DNA of 64,000 nt from an uncultured cyanobacterium. Lineage in GTDB: Bacteria; Cyanobacteriota; Cyanobacteriia; PCC-6307; Cyanobiaceae. The notes below the pieces were generated by a model. That model was not told where the DNA came from, ran no database searches, and saw only the letters and a program-made list of their open reading frames with translations. Location of the stretch: NCBI GenBank assembly GCA_903917565.1, contig CAIXBB010000005.1, positions 1 to 64,000 on the forward strand. Direction: 5' to 3'. A program made the translations under genes and the position numbers. Shown in pieces: positions 49,201 to 57,281 of this stretch (positions are counted from its first letter, which is position 1; every line of letters begins with the position of its first letter).

Positions 49201-50977
49201 CCGGGAGCCCGAGCAGGTGCTCGAGGGCGGCGTCCGCCGTGAGTTCCCGCTTGCCCGTGCTGCCGCTGCGGTCCACCAGCTCCACCCTCTGCTCCCCGGC
49301 GGCGCGGCCCACCACCAGCCGCCAGGGGATGCCGATCAGATCGGCGTCCTTGAACTTCACCCCGGCCCGCTCGGGGCGGTCATCAAGCAGCACGTCGCAC
49401 CCCCCCACCCGCAACCGTTCGTAGAGCTCCTCGGCCAGGGCCACCTGCACCGGATCCTGGCTGCTGGCGATCACGATGATCACCGTGAAGGGCGCGATCG
49501 CCACGGGCCAGCGGATCCCATCGGCGTCATGGTGCTGCTCCACGGCCGCCTGGGCTAGGCGGGACACGCCGATGCCGTAGCAGCCCATCCAGAGGGGCTC
49601 ATCGCTGCCGGCCTCGTTGGTGAAGCGGGCCTCCAGAGCCTCGGAATACTTCCGACCCAACTGGAAGATGTGGCCGACCTCGATGCCCCGGGCCGCCTCC
49701 AGCCGCTGGGAAGGATCGTGCAGGCAGCGGTCCCCCGGCTGGGCCGAGCGCAAGTCCACCACCTCGGGGAGCGGGCAGAGTTCACCCCAGCGGGCCCCCA
49801 CCAGGTGCTCATCGCTGCGGTTGGCACCGCAGACGAAGGCCTCCAGTTCGGCGGCGGAAGGATCCGCCAGGCGCAACAGCGGCGCTGCGACGGCGCGGCC
49901 CTCGCTCTGCCGCACTTCCGGATCCTCCAGATGGGGGCCCAGGAAGCCGAAGGGCACGGCGTCCCAGAGGTGGTCGCTCAGCAACGGCACGATCTCCAGC
50001 AGGGCTCCGGCATCGGGGCAGCGGGCCGTCACCGCGTTGGCCAGCTTGACGTCGTTGAGCTGCTGGTCACCCCGCAGGCACACCAGCACGCCGCGGGGAG
50101 GGGCTGCGGCGAACCGGGCCAGCAGCAGCAGCACCTTCAGCGTCTGGGTGGGGTCGAAGCCATGGGCGGCGCAGATGTCCTCGATGCTCTTCTGGGCGGG
50201 CGTGGCCAGGGGCCAGCAGGCGCCGGCCTCCAGGGGGACCGCCGCTGGAGGCAGGGAGACGGCCCGCTCCTGGTTGGCGGCATAGCGGCCGTCGGGGCTG
50301 GCCAGGATCAGGTCTTCGCCGGCCTCGGCGGTGACCATGAACTCCTGGCTGGCGGAACCGCCGATGGCGCCGCTGTCGGCCTCGACAGCCACGGTCCGCA
50401 GGCCGCAGCGCTCGAAGATGCGCCGGTAGGCCCCGTCCATGGCGGCGTAGGTGCGCCGCAGGCAGGCCTCATCGGCATGGAAGGAATAGGCGTCCTTCAT
50501 GATGAATTCACGCCCCCGCATCAGGCCGAAACGGGGCCGGATCTCATCGCGGAATTTGGTCTGGATCTGATAAAGGCAGACCGGCAGCTGGCGGTAGGAG
50601 CGCAACAGGTCGGCCGCCAGCTCGGTGACCACCTCCTCATGGGTCGGGCCGAGCCCCAGGGACCGCTCCTGGCGGTCGACCAGGTGGAACATGATCCCCT
50701 CACCGGCGGTGTAGCCATCCCAGCGGCCGCTGCGGCGCCAGAGATCGGCGGGCTGCAGTTGGGGAAGCAGGGTTTCGAGGGCGTCGACGCTGGCCATCTC
50801 CTCGCGGACGATGGCGGAGATCTTCTGGAGCACCCGCCAGAGCAGGGGCAGGTAGGCGAAGATTCCCGGCGCCAGCCGCCGCATATAGCCCGCCCGCAAC
50901 AGCAACTTGTGGGAGGTGATTTCAGCTTCGGCCGGGTCGTCCCGAAGCGTCACCAGCATCAGGCGGGAGACGCGCAT
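49187..50977 (-). CDS. proS: Prolyl-tRNA synthetase
   Basis: A 596-residue bacterial-type class II enzyme charging tRNA-Pro. Motif 1 is near PGIFAYLPLLWRVLQKISAIVREEM, motif 2 is TKFRDEIRPRFGLMRGREFIMKDAYSF, and motif 3 is MGCYGIGVSRLAQAAVE. The insertion editing domain (about residues 225-390) hydrolyses mischarged Ala-tRNA-Pro, and the C-terminal anticodon-binding domain follows. It starts at ATG 50977. Confidence 0.97.
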   Translation of the reverse strand: MRVSRLMLVTLRDDPAEAEITSHKLLLRAGYMRRLAPGIFAYLPLLWRVLQKISAIVREEMASVDALETLLPQLQPADLWRRSGRWDGYTAGEGIMFHLVDRQERSLGLGPTHEEVVTELAADLLRSYRQLPVCLYQIQTKFRDEIRPRFGLMRGREFIMKDAYSFHADEACLRRTYAAMDGAYRRIFERCGLRTVAVEADSGAIGGSASQEFMVTAEAGEDLILASPDGRYAANQERAVSLPPAAVPLEAGACWPLATPAQKSIEDICAAHGFDPTQTLKVLLLLARFAAAPPRGVLVCLRGDQQLNDVKLANAVTARCPDAGALLEIVPLLSDHLWDAVPFGFLGPHLEDPEVRQSEGRAVAAPLLRLADPSAAELEAFVCGANRSDEHLVGARWGELCPLPEVVDLRSAQPGDRCLHDPSQRLEAARGIEVGHIFQLGRKYSEALEARFTNEAGSDEPLWMGCYGIGVSRLAQAAVEQHHDADGIRWPVAIAPFTVIIVIASSQDPVQVALAEELYERLRVGGCDVLLDDRPERAGVKFKDADLIGIPWRLVVGRAAGEQRVELVDRSGSTGKRELTADAALEHLLGLPGASP

Positions 50978-51109
50978 GGAGAAAGTCCGGCTCGGGGCTG
51001 GACGCTATCACCGCAGGCCCGATGGCCCCGAGGGAGAACGGGGCAAAGAGTGAGTCACCGCAACGGCCTTAGCCCTGACGCCGGGCCAGCCGCCAGCAAA
51101 AAACTCTGC

Positions 51110-51115
51110 TATGGT
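51110..51115 (+). promoter_or_regulatory. Candidate extended -10 upstream of 51151
   Basis: TGC directly precedes TATGGT (51110-51115), an extended -10-like hexamer. Transcription would begin about 51122. That gives a 29-base leader for the ATG at 51151 and only 8 bases for the upstream GTG at 51130, which favours the ATG. Confidence 0.4.
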
Positions 51116-51150
51116 CAGCCGCTAGTTCAGTGCGTCCCACAGCCGTCTCA

Positions 51151-51660
51151 ATGCTCGCTCACCCTGCCCATGCCGGCTCTCCAGTGGGCGGCACCACCGC
51201 TTCGGTGGCTCTGACGGCTTCTGTGGCTCCTTCGCAGGCACCGCCGCTGGCTTTGCAGGGTGAGCCCAGCGCCGACAACGAAACCCTGATCGGCATTGAT
51301 GAAGTACAGCGTTCGCTGAACCGATCCCGCGCCTCGGTGTATCGCTACACCAACACCGATCCACGCAATCTCAATCCCCCTTTCAATCCCCGCAAACTCA
51401 ATCCCGAGTACCGCAGCGACCAGAAGGAGCCCCTCGTCTTCCACCCCCACGAGGTGGCCCGCTTCGCCCGCGATGTGCTGCGCATCAAGGAAGTGACGGT
51501 GGAGGTGCTCAACTCCCCCTCCACTGCCACCCAGCAGTTGCTGGCATCGATCCTGGAGGAGTTGCGGGCGATCCGTGCCCGGCTCGACGGGGCTGATGCC
51601 CCCCCCGCCGACCTCCACCTGCACCGCCAGCAGCATTCCCAGTCACGGCCCGCAGCCTGA
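51151..51660 (+). CDS. Helix-turn-helix-like protein of unknown function
   Basis: The product is 169 residues from ATG 51151 (176 from GTG 51130). The N-terminus is low-complexity. A central folded block, ETLIGIDEVQRSLNRSRASVYRYTNTDPRN and PLVFHPHEVARFARDVLRI, looks like a MerR/excisionase-type winged helix-turn-helix with a Tyr-rich recognition helix. The C-terminal helix is likely coiled coil (TATQQLLASILEELRAIRARL). It may bind DNA as a regulator, but the target is unknown. It diverges from proS. Confidence 0.65.
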   Translation: MLAHPAHAGSPVGGTTASVALTASVAPSQAPPLALQGEPSADNETLIGIDEVQRSLNRSRASVYRYTNTDPRNLNPPFNPRKLNPEYRSDQKEPLVFHPHEVARFARDVLRIKEVTVEVLNSPSTATQQLLASILEELRAIRARLDGADAPPADLHLHRQQHSQSRPAA

Positions 51661-51778
51661 GTCCCGCCACCCTGTCCGAAGCCGCCTGCCGGCGGCCGCT
51701 AGGGCCGATCGGTGTCAGAATCAGCCTTACCACCTTTCCTCTCCGTCGAGTGCACCGGTCCTTCCGCTGCACGACTGC

Positions 51779-52207
51779 ATGGATCACGTCCAACCCGCCC
51801 GGCCCTTTCCCCGCTCCGGTTCCCATCGCGGAGCCAGCCCATCACTCTCCGCCCCTGGCACCCTCACCAGCACCGGATCACCAGGAAGCTCCATCGAAGG
51901 CGTTTCGCTGGCCACCAGCTCCGGTGAAGCCGAACCCAGCGGAGAGCCGGACAGTCCGGGACCCAGATCCACCGCCTATGGCCCCAGAGTGGACCCATCG
52001 GCCGAGCTGTTCTTCGACCAACCCTTCGGCGCCGTCGGCGGCTTCCTGCTCGCTGTGATGACCCTCCTGGTGCCCCTGACCGGGGTGGTGATGGACCGAC
52101 CACTGCTGAGCGACCATCAGGGGTCCAGGGAGGGTCGCTTCAGGCCCGTCGCTGTAGCAGAAAGCCCTGGAAGTCGAGGGCCTGAAAGAACGGCGCCGGA
52201 TCGCTGA
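51779..52207 (+). CDS. Ser/Pro-rich protein with one membrane segment
   Basis: A 142-residue frame. The first 85 residues are rich in Ser, Gly and Pro and look disordered. The segment DQPFGAVGGFLLAVMTLLVPLTGVVMDRPLL (about 86-116) is a clean membrane helix and the only part with a folded look. No signal peptide at the true N-terminus. The 3' end overlaps the convergent methyltransferase by 68 bases. I do not recognise it, but the helix argues for a real small membrane protein. Confidence 0.45.
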   Translation: MDHVQPARPFPRSGSHRGASPSLSAPGTLTSTGSPGSSIEGVSLATSSGEAEPSGEPDSPGPRSTAYGPRVDPSAELFFDQPFGAVGGFLLAVMTLLVPLTGVVMDRPLLSDHQGSREGRFRPVAVAESPGSRGPERTAPDR

Positions 52208-52826
52208 ATCCGGCGGCCTCCACCAGGGCCGTCAGGCGGGCGATACCGATGGGATGAAAGCCCTGGATCTGGCCGCTGGGATCCACGCCCTCGCCGTCCA
52301 CGCCGCTGGCCCGCTGGAAGCAGCGCCAGGCTTCGGCCACCTGGGGGGAAAGGGCTGAGCGCTCTGGTCTCATCAGATCGACGAGCACCAGCTGCCCCTG
52401 GGGCCTGAGGCTGCGGGCCAGGGCGGACAGGAACGCCAGCTTGGTGCCGTCGTCCGGCAGGGATTGCAGCACCAGCACCGACAGGGCGCCATCGAAGCGG
52501 GCCTCGGCGCCCAGCTCCTCCACCGTGGCGTGGTACCAATCGATGGGGCCCCGGTTCTGCAGCCGCTGCCTTGCCACCGCCAGCATCTCCGCCGATGGAT
52601 CGATCGCCGTGACTTGCCAGTCCGGCCGCTGGGCCTTGGCCTCCAGCAGTTCGGCCCCGGTGCCACAGCCCGCCACCAGGACCGCCGACTCCTGCCTGGA
52701 CGCCAGGGGCGAGGAGGCCAGCAACGCCACAGACAGGCGGGCCAGGCTGGCGTAGCCGGGGATCAGCTGCTGCACCACCCGGTCGTAGGTGCCTTGCCGG
52801 GCCGGGGAGGGGTCGGAGGAGAGCAA
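52140..52826 (-). CDS. Class I SAM-dependent methyltransferase
   Basis: A 228-residue protein from TTG 52826. Motif I VLVAGCGTGAELL binds SAM, followed by VTAIDPSAEMLAVARQRL (motif post I), and LSVLVLQSLPDD (motif II). The C-terminal HPIGIARLTALVEAAGF is common in the group. The substrate cannot be assigned. No partner gene nearby suggests one. Its end overlaps the small membrane-protein frame ending at 52207. Confidence 0.82.
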   Translation of the reverse strand: MLSSDPSPARQGTYDRVVQQLIPGYASLARLSVALLASSPLASRQESAVLVAGCGTGAELLEAKAQRPDWQVTAIDPSAEMLAVARQRLQNRGPIDWYHATVEELGAEARFDGALSVLVLQSLPDDGTKLAFLSALARSLRPQGQLVLVDLMRPERSALSPQVAEAWRCFQRASGVDGEGVDPSGQIQGFHPIGIARLTALVEAAGFSDPAPFFQALDFQGFLLQRRA

Positions 52827-52958
52827 GGTCTGGAGGCAACCAGCCCATCGTAGGGAGCCCCTCCCGGCCGGCCCGATCCTTTCTCAAGACAACGAAATTG
52901 GGATCGATCGGACGCCACGTGACCTAGGTTGGGCGGCGCCCCTCACCCCCGATCGACC

Positions 52959-53321
52959 GTGCCCACCATCCGTTTCGAAAAGGAAGGCCAGCAGGTTGGT
53001 TGCATCGAAGGGGCCAATCTCCGCAAGGCGGCCCTCGACGCCGGGGTGAATCCCTACACGGGTCTCAACAACCTCAACAACTGCGGTGGCCTCGGCCAGT
53101 GCGGCACCTGCGTGGTGGAAGTGGTGGAGGGGGCCCGTAACCTCTCCCCCCGCAGCGATGTTGAGGAGGTCTATCTGGCGGATCGCCCCGCCAGCTACCG
53201 ACTCAGCTGCCGCACCACCGTCAACGGGGACGTCACCATCCGCACCAAGCCGGACGCCGGCGTGGGCAAGGGCTCCAACAGCCTGGTCGGCGCCCTCAAG
53301 GCTCTGGTCGGCCGCAAGTAA
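52959..53321 (+). CDS. [2Fe-2S] ferredoxin
   Basis: A 120-residue plant-type-like ferredoxin from GTG 52959. Cluster ligands are Cys42, Cys48, Cys51 (NNCGGLGQCGTCVVEV) and Cys84 (LSCRT), the C-x5-C-x2-C ... C arrangement of the NADH- and adrenodoxin-like subgroup rather than C-x4-C-x2-C of the photosynthetic form. It probably donates electrons to a specific oxidoreductase. It is followed 6 bases later by an ArsC/Spx-like gene, suggesting an operon. Confidence 0.87.
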   Translation: MPTIRFEKEGQQVGCIEGANLRKAALDAGVNPYTGLNNLNNCGGLGQCGTCVVEVVEGARNLSPRSDVEEVYLADRPASYRLSCRTTVNGDVTIRTKPDAGVGKGSNSLVGALKALVGRK

Positions 53322-53327
53322 GCACCG

Positions 53328-53693
53328 ATGGCTGACCCCGCCATTCACCGGATCTATCACTACAGCGGCTGCGGCACCTGCCGCAAAGCGCTGGCGTGGA
53401 TTCGGGAACGGCAGACTCCCTTCGAAGCGATCGACATCACCACCAGCCCACCCTCGCTGGATCTGCTCAGCGAGGCCCATCGCCAGCTGGGCGGTTTGGG
53501 CCGGCTCTTCAACACCAGTGGCCAGAGCTATCGGGCCCTGGGGGCTGCCTCGGTGAAGGCGATGGACACGGCCACCGCCCTGGCGGCCCTGGCCGCTGAC
53601 GGGCGCCTGATCAAGCGTCCCTTCCTGGTCACGGCCTCGGGACACATCGTCACCGGCTTCCGTCCCGAGGAATGGGAGGAGTTGCTCGGCTAG
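53328..53693 (+). CDS. ArsC/Spx-family thioredoxin-fold protein
   Basis: A 121-residue member of the ArsC/Spx/MgsR family. Cys15 and Cys18 form a CxxC pair (SGCGTCRKAL), which in Spx is a redox switch and in ArsC the reduction site. VDITTSPPSLDLL-like and KRPFLVTASGHIVTGFRPEEW blocks match the family, the Arg-rich loop included. It follows the ferredoxin by 6 bases and overlaps the 3' end of the convergent membrane-protein gene by 4 bases. Regulator or reductase cannot be decided. Confidence 0.82.
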   Translation: MADPAIHRIYHYSGCGTCRKALAWIRERQTPFEAIDITTSPPSLDLLSEAHRQLGGLGRLFNTSGQSYRALGAASVKAMDTATALAALAADGRLIKRPFLVTASGHIVTGFRPEEWEELLG

Positions 53694-55207
53694 GCCGGGT
53701 CGTTGCCTTCGCCCGGCCCATGGGATCCCTTCACCATCAGCTGGTCGAGCTCCTCGATCAACCCTTCGATGCCGGCCCGGCTGATCTGGCTCAGGTAGTT
53801 GCCCTTGAACTCCTCCAGGAAGGTGCAGAGCAGTTGCTGGGAGCGCTCCAGGGCCGGCCCGCTCTCCAGGGCTTCGGCCAGTTCCTCCCAGAAGCGGTCG
53901 ATGAAGCGCTGCAGCAACTCCAGCTGCTGATCGTCGCGCCGACTGAGGCGCTCGCCGGTGGTTCGGGTGAGGTCGAGCAGGCTGTCCACCATCCCGCCGG
54001 CGAGCTGGCGAGTGAGCCCCTTCTCCACCTGCAGCAACGGCTGGAGCTGGCGCAGGCCCGGCGGGACGATGGCGTTCTGGAGGCTCTGCTGCAGGGCATG
54101 GCCGAGCACCCCCTGGAGCTCGGGGGCCAGGCGCGGGGCCACCCGCACCAGCAGCAGGGGGCCCCAGATGCGCACCAGTTCCACCAGTTCCCGTTCGTTG
54201 TTGCTGACGACCATCTGGTGGCTGCGCAGGGCCCGGATCCGCATCGGCCAGCGGCGGGAGCGAATCAGCTGCTGGAGGCCATCGATCAGCTGCAGCGCCA
54301 GCACCTCGAACAGCTCGACCGCCAGCAGGGCCACCACCCCGCGGCTGATGACGGCCCGGATCGGCTCGATGGTGATCAATCCGCTGGTGTGAAGCCGCTC
54401 CAGCACCGGCACCACCCGCAGCAGACGCCAGAAGGGGAGCAGCAGGGGCAGATCGATCCAGCGCCGCAGCAGGGCCTTGTTCCAGCTCAGGCCCGGCAGG
54501 CGGCGGCGCAGGCGGATGGCCCGCAGCAGGATGTCCAGGGCGAAGACGCTCTGGAACAGGATCAGGTCGTAGCGCCAGAAATGGTCGGTGGGCCGGCCGT
54601 TCTCATCGATCGAGCGCCAGTAGGTGGTGGCCACCAGGGGCAGCACCTGCTGGCGCCAGAACAACCGCTCCCGCTCCCAGGGATGGGAGGAGAGCCAGAT
54701 GGGGCTCAGCAACACCGCCGCCGCCTGCTTGGACGAGTCCCGGTCGGCCCGTTGGCGCAGGCGGTTCTTGATCTTCTCCAGGGTGCCGGAGGTGCCCGAG
54801 GCCAGCATCGGGTTGGAGTCGATCATCTCGACGGTGAGCCGCACCTGCTCCGCCAGGAGCTGGCGCTGGATGGGGCTGACGTCCCCCGGGGGGGGCTGGC
54901 GCAGGGCCGCGTCCATCCGGTTGAAATGGCGCAGATAGGCCTGGGTCTCGCGATGGGGTTCGATCCCCTTGATCGGATCCACCCAGGGGGTGATGTCGGG
55001 GATGAAGGTGAGCGGCACCACCAGGGGCACCGACGGCAGCGGATAGAGGTTGCGCTGCAGCCAGAAGGTGCGCAGGGGGATGTAGCTGACGTCGAACGCC
55101 ACCCACAGCAGATTCAGGGCGGCCCAGAGCGCCACGAAGCGATCCCAGCGGCGGCCCAGGCCACTCGAGGGCAGGGCCAGGGTCTGGTGCCAGCGTGGGC
55201 GTGCCAT
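53690..55207 (-). CDS. Large membrane protein of unknown function
   Basis: The product is 505 residues from ATG 55207. I do not recognise a family. After an N-terminal hydrophobic region (about residues 20-75) there is a middle block with DLILFQSVFALDILLRAIRLRRRL, ALLRRWIDLPLLLPF and WRLLRVVPVLERLH, an arrangement of acidic, basic and hydrophobic residues that resembles S2-S4 of voltage-sensor membrane proteins. A further membrane region follows (VISRGVVALLAVELFEVLALQLID). The C-terminal 250 residues are soluble and helical, so a pore is not obvious. It diverges from lepB. Confidence 0.65.
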   Translation of the reverse strand: MARPRWHQTLALPSSGLGRRWDRFVALWAALNLLWVAFDVSYIPLRTFWLQRNLYPLPSVPLVVPLTFIPDITPWVDPIKGIEPHRETQAYLRHFNRMDAALRQPPPGDVSPIQRQLLAEQVRLTVEMIDSNPMLASGTSGTLEKIKNRLRQRADRDSSKQAAAVLLSPIWLSSHPWERERLFWRQQVLPLVATTYWRSIDENGRPTDHFWRYDLILFQSVFALDILLRAIRLRRRLPGLSWNKALLRRWIDLPLLLPFWRLLRVVPVLERLHTSGLITIEPIRAVISRGVVALLAVELFEVLALQLIDGLQQLIRSRRWPMRIRALRSHQMVVSNNERELVELVRIWGPLLLVRVAPRLAPELQGVLGHALQQSLQNAIVPPGLRQLQPLLQVEKGLTRQLAGGMVDSLLDLTRTTGERLSRRDDQQLELLQRFIDRFWEELAEALESGPALERSQQLLCTFLEEFKGNYLSQISRAGIEGLIEELDQLMVKGSHGPGEGNDPA

Positions 55208-55229
55208 CGGGAACGCGGCGGGCGGATGC

Positions 55230-56021
55230 GTGCCTAATCTGCCTCCCGACCACGGAACCTGCCGCACGAACCCCTTGAGCCCATCGGATCCACAGGCCGA
55301 CGACGGTGCCCGCGACGAGCCGGGGCCTCCCCAGGAGGCGCAGCCTGACCCGGAGGTGCGGGGGGAGAGCCCCTGGGCTTTCTGGCGCAGCGTCCTGATC
55401 ACCCTGGCGGTGGCCCTGGGGATTCGCCAGTTCGTGCTGGAGGCCCGCTACATCCCCTCAGGCTCCATGCTCCCGGGTCTGCAGCTGCAGGACCGGCTGC
55501 TGGTGGAGAAGCTGTCCTTCCGCCAGCGGGCCCCCAGACGCGGCGAAGTGGTGGTGTTCCACTCGCCCTACCACTTCGATCCGGTCCTCACCGGGCCCAC
55601 CAAGCCGGGAGGGCTGAGCTGCCTGCTGGTCAACCTTCCCCTGATCGGTTCCCTGCCAGGAATCCAGCAGCCGGCCTGCGATGCCTACATCAAGCGGGTG
55701 ATCGGGCTGCCTGGAGAGAGGGTGGTTGCCGATCCCCGCGGCCGGGTCACGATCAACAGCCGTCCCCTCGATGAGCCCTACGTCCGCAATTACTGCCCCG
55801 TCGATCGGCAGGGCCTCGGGCCCTGCCGCACCCTCGACGTGGTGGTGCCCCCTGGCCATCTGGTGGTGATGGGAGACAACCGGGCCAACAGCTGGGATGC
55901 CCGCTTCTGGCCCGGAGGGCCGCTGTTGCCGGAAACCGAACTGATCGGCCGGGCCTTCTGGCGGTTCTTCCCGTTCAGTTCGGCAGGCCCGCTGCCAGAA
56001 CCCAGCCAACCGGATCGGTGA
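55230..56021 (+). CDS. lepB: Signal peptidase I
   Basis: A protein of 263 residues from GTG 55230, or 248 from TTG 55275. A single N-terminal membrane helix (VLITLAVALGIRQFVLEARYI) anchors it. IPSGSMLPGL carries the catalytic Ser (79 by the longer start) and YIKRVIGLPGE the catalytic Lys (155); GDNRANSWDAR is box E. It removes signal peptides from exported proteins at the membrane. The short space to the divergent gene at 55207 favours the later TTG start. Its 3' end overlaps the convergent dihydroorotase-like gene by 47 bases. Confidence 0.93.
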   Translation: MPNLPPDHGTCRTNPLSPSDPQADDGARDEPGPPQEAQPDPEVRGESPWAFWRSVLITLAVALGIRQFVLEARYIPSGSMLPGLQLQDRLLVEKLSFRQRAPRRGEVVVFHSPYHFDPVLTGPTKPGGLSCLLVNLPLIGSLPGIQQPACDAYIKRVIGLPGERVVADPRGRVTINSRPLDEPYVRNYCPVDRQGLGPCRTLDVVVPPGHLVVMGDNRANSWDARFWPGGPLLPETELIGRAFWRFFPFSSAGPLPEPSQPDR

Positions 56022-57255
56022 GTCCCGTGGCGACCACCCGCCCCTGCAGCTGACGCTCCCGGCAGGGCCTGTTGGCCGCCAGGGATCCCGAGGGCGCGTC
56101 GGCCCAGCACCAGGAATGGCCAGGATCGAACAGCACCCACTGGCGCGTACCGGGGGACAGCGCCGGCTCAGGCCGTCCCAGGAAGCGGGCAGGACCCCAG
56201 CAGAGCGCCTGCCAGAGCTGCGCCGCCCGCCAGCCCTGGCGCCCCACCAGCTCCTCCCAGAGCAGGGGCAGCACCAGGCCATGGCCCGCCACCCCGGGGC
56301 GTCGCTGATCCAGGGGCAACAGCTCCTCTTCGGCATCGAGGGCCACGTGATGGACCGCAACGGCGCTGATGACGCCATCGGCGAGGGCCTCGATCAGGGA
56401 CCGTCGGTCGTCCGGTCCCCCCAGGGCGGGCTCCAGCAACCAGCCGTCGTCGGCCGGATCCAGGCCACCGCTGTCCGCGACCAGATGCCACCAGCCCACC
56501 GAAGCCATCGGTAGGTGGGCCTGGCGCCGCAGCCGCTCCACCGCTTCAGCGGTGGAGACGTTCATCAGCCGCAGGTTGAGGGCGGGCAGATCGTCGGCCA
56601 GGGAAAGGAGGGTTTCGAGGGGAAAGGTTTCACTGCCGGGGGGATCGAGGGGCCAACCCGCCCGCAGGGCCTCCACCCGCTCCCGCACGAACCCCCGCTG
56701 GGCCAACGATCCGTCCCGCGGCGGCAGCAGCACCGGCCGATCCCCCATCTCGGCGAGCCTCAGGCCCCGTTCCAGCAGGTCGATCGGCGGCAGGATCGCC
56801 CCGGCCGCCAGACCGCAGGCGCCGGCCGCAAGCTGCTCGGCATGGGGCGCCAGCTCCCGGTCGAGGCCATCGACGCTGAAGCTGCCCCATCGGAGCAGTT
56901 GCATGGGCGCGGGCCAGCTCCAGCGCAGCCGCTCAGGCCGGTCCCGCCAGGTGGGGGCCCAGGGCAGCAGGGCCACGGTTCCGTAGCCACCGGAGGCGGC
57001 GGCCTCCCCGAGGCTGGCCAGGGTTTCCGCCCTCCCCTGCAGGGGCTCTTCCAAGACGCTGTGGGGATCCACCAGGGCTGGGCCGAGCCAGCACCCCCCG
57101 GTCTCTGCGGTGGCGCAGGGCACCCCCGACACCGTCGCCGGATCGGGGTCGATCGCCACCAGCACCCCATCCTCCAGCAGCACGTCGGCCCGCCGCGGCG
57201 GCCGGTCGGGGGCTTCCAGCAGATTCACCCCGCGGATCAGCAGCTGACGGACCAT
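55975..57255 (-). CDS. Dihydroorotase-like amidohydrolase, probably not catalytic
   Basis: A 426-residue protein with the overall form of dihydroorotase (PyrC2-like). The metal motif, normally DxHxHxREP, reads DPHSVLEEP: the first His remains, the second His is Val and the Arg is Glu. The later ATDHAPH-type active-site block reads AVHHVALD, losing the catalytic Asp. It probably does not hydrolyse dihydroorotate; such inactive homologues can stabilise aspartate transcarbamoylase, but nothing here proves it. It precedes the tandem phosphatase in reverse and overlaps lepB at the 3' end. Confidence 0.8.
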   Translation of the reverse strand: MVRQLLIRGVNLLEAPDRPPRRADVLLEDGVLVAIDPDPATVSGVPCATAETGGCWLGPALVDPHSVLEEPLQGRAETLASLGEAAASGGYGTVALLPWAPTWRDRPERLRWSWPAPMQLLRWGSFSVDGLDRELAPHAEQLAAGACGLAAGAILPPIDLLERGLRLAEMGDRPVLLPPRDGSLAQRGFVRERVEALRAGWPLDPPGSETFPLETLLSLADDLPALNLRLMNVSTAEAVERLRRQAHLPMASVGWWHLVADSGGLDPADDGWLLEPALGGPDDRRSLIEALADGVISAVAVHHVALDAEEELLPLDQRRPGVAGHGLVLPLLWEELVGRQGWRAAQLWQALCWGPARFLGRPEPALSPGTRQWVLFDPGHSWCWADAPSGSLAANRPCRERQLQGRVVATGLTDPVGWVLAAGLPN

Positions 57256-57281
57256 GGCTGGAGCCTCGGGGAATGGGCGGG

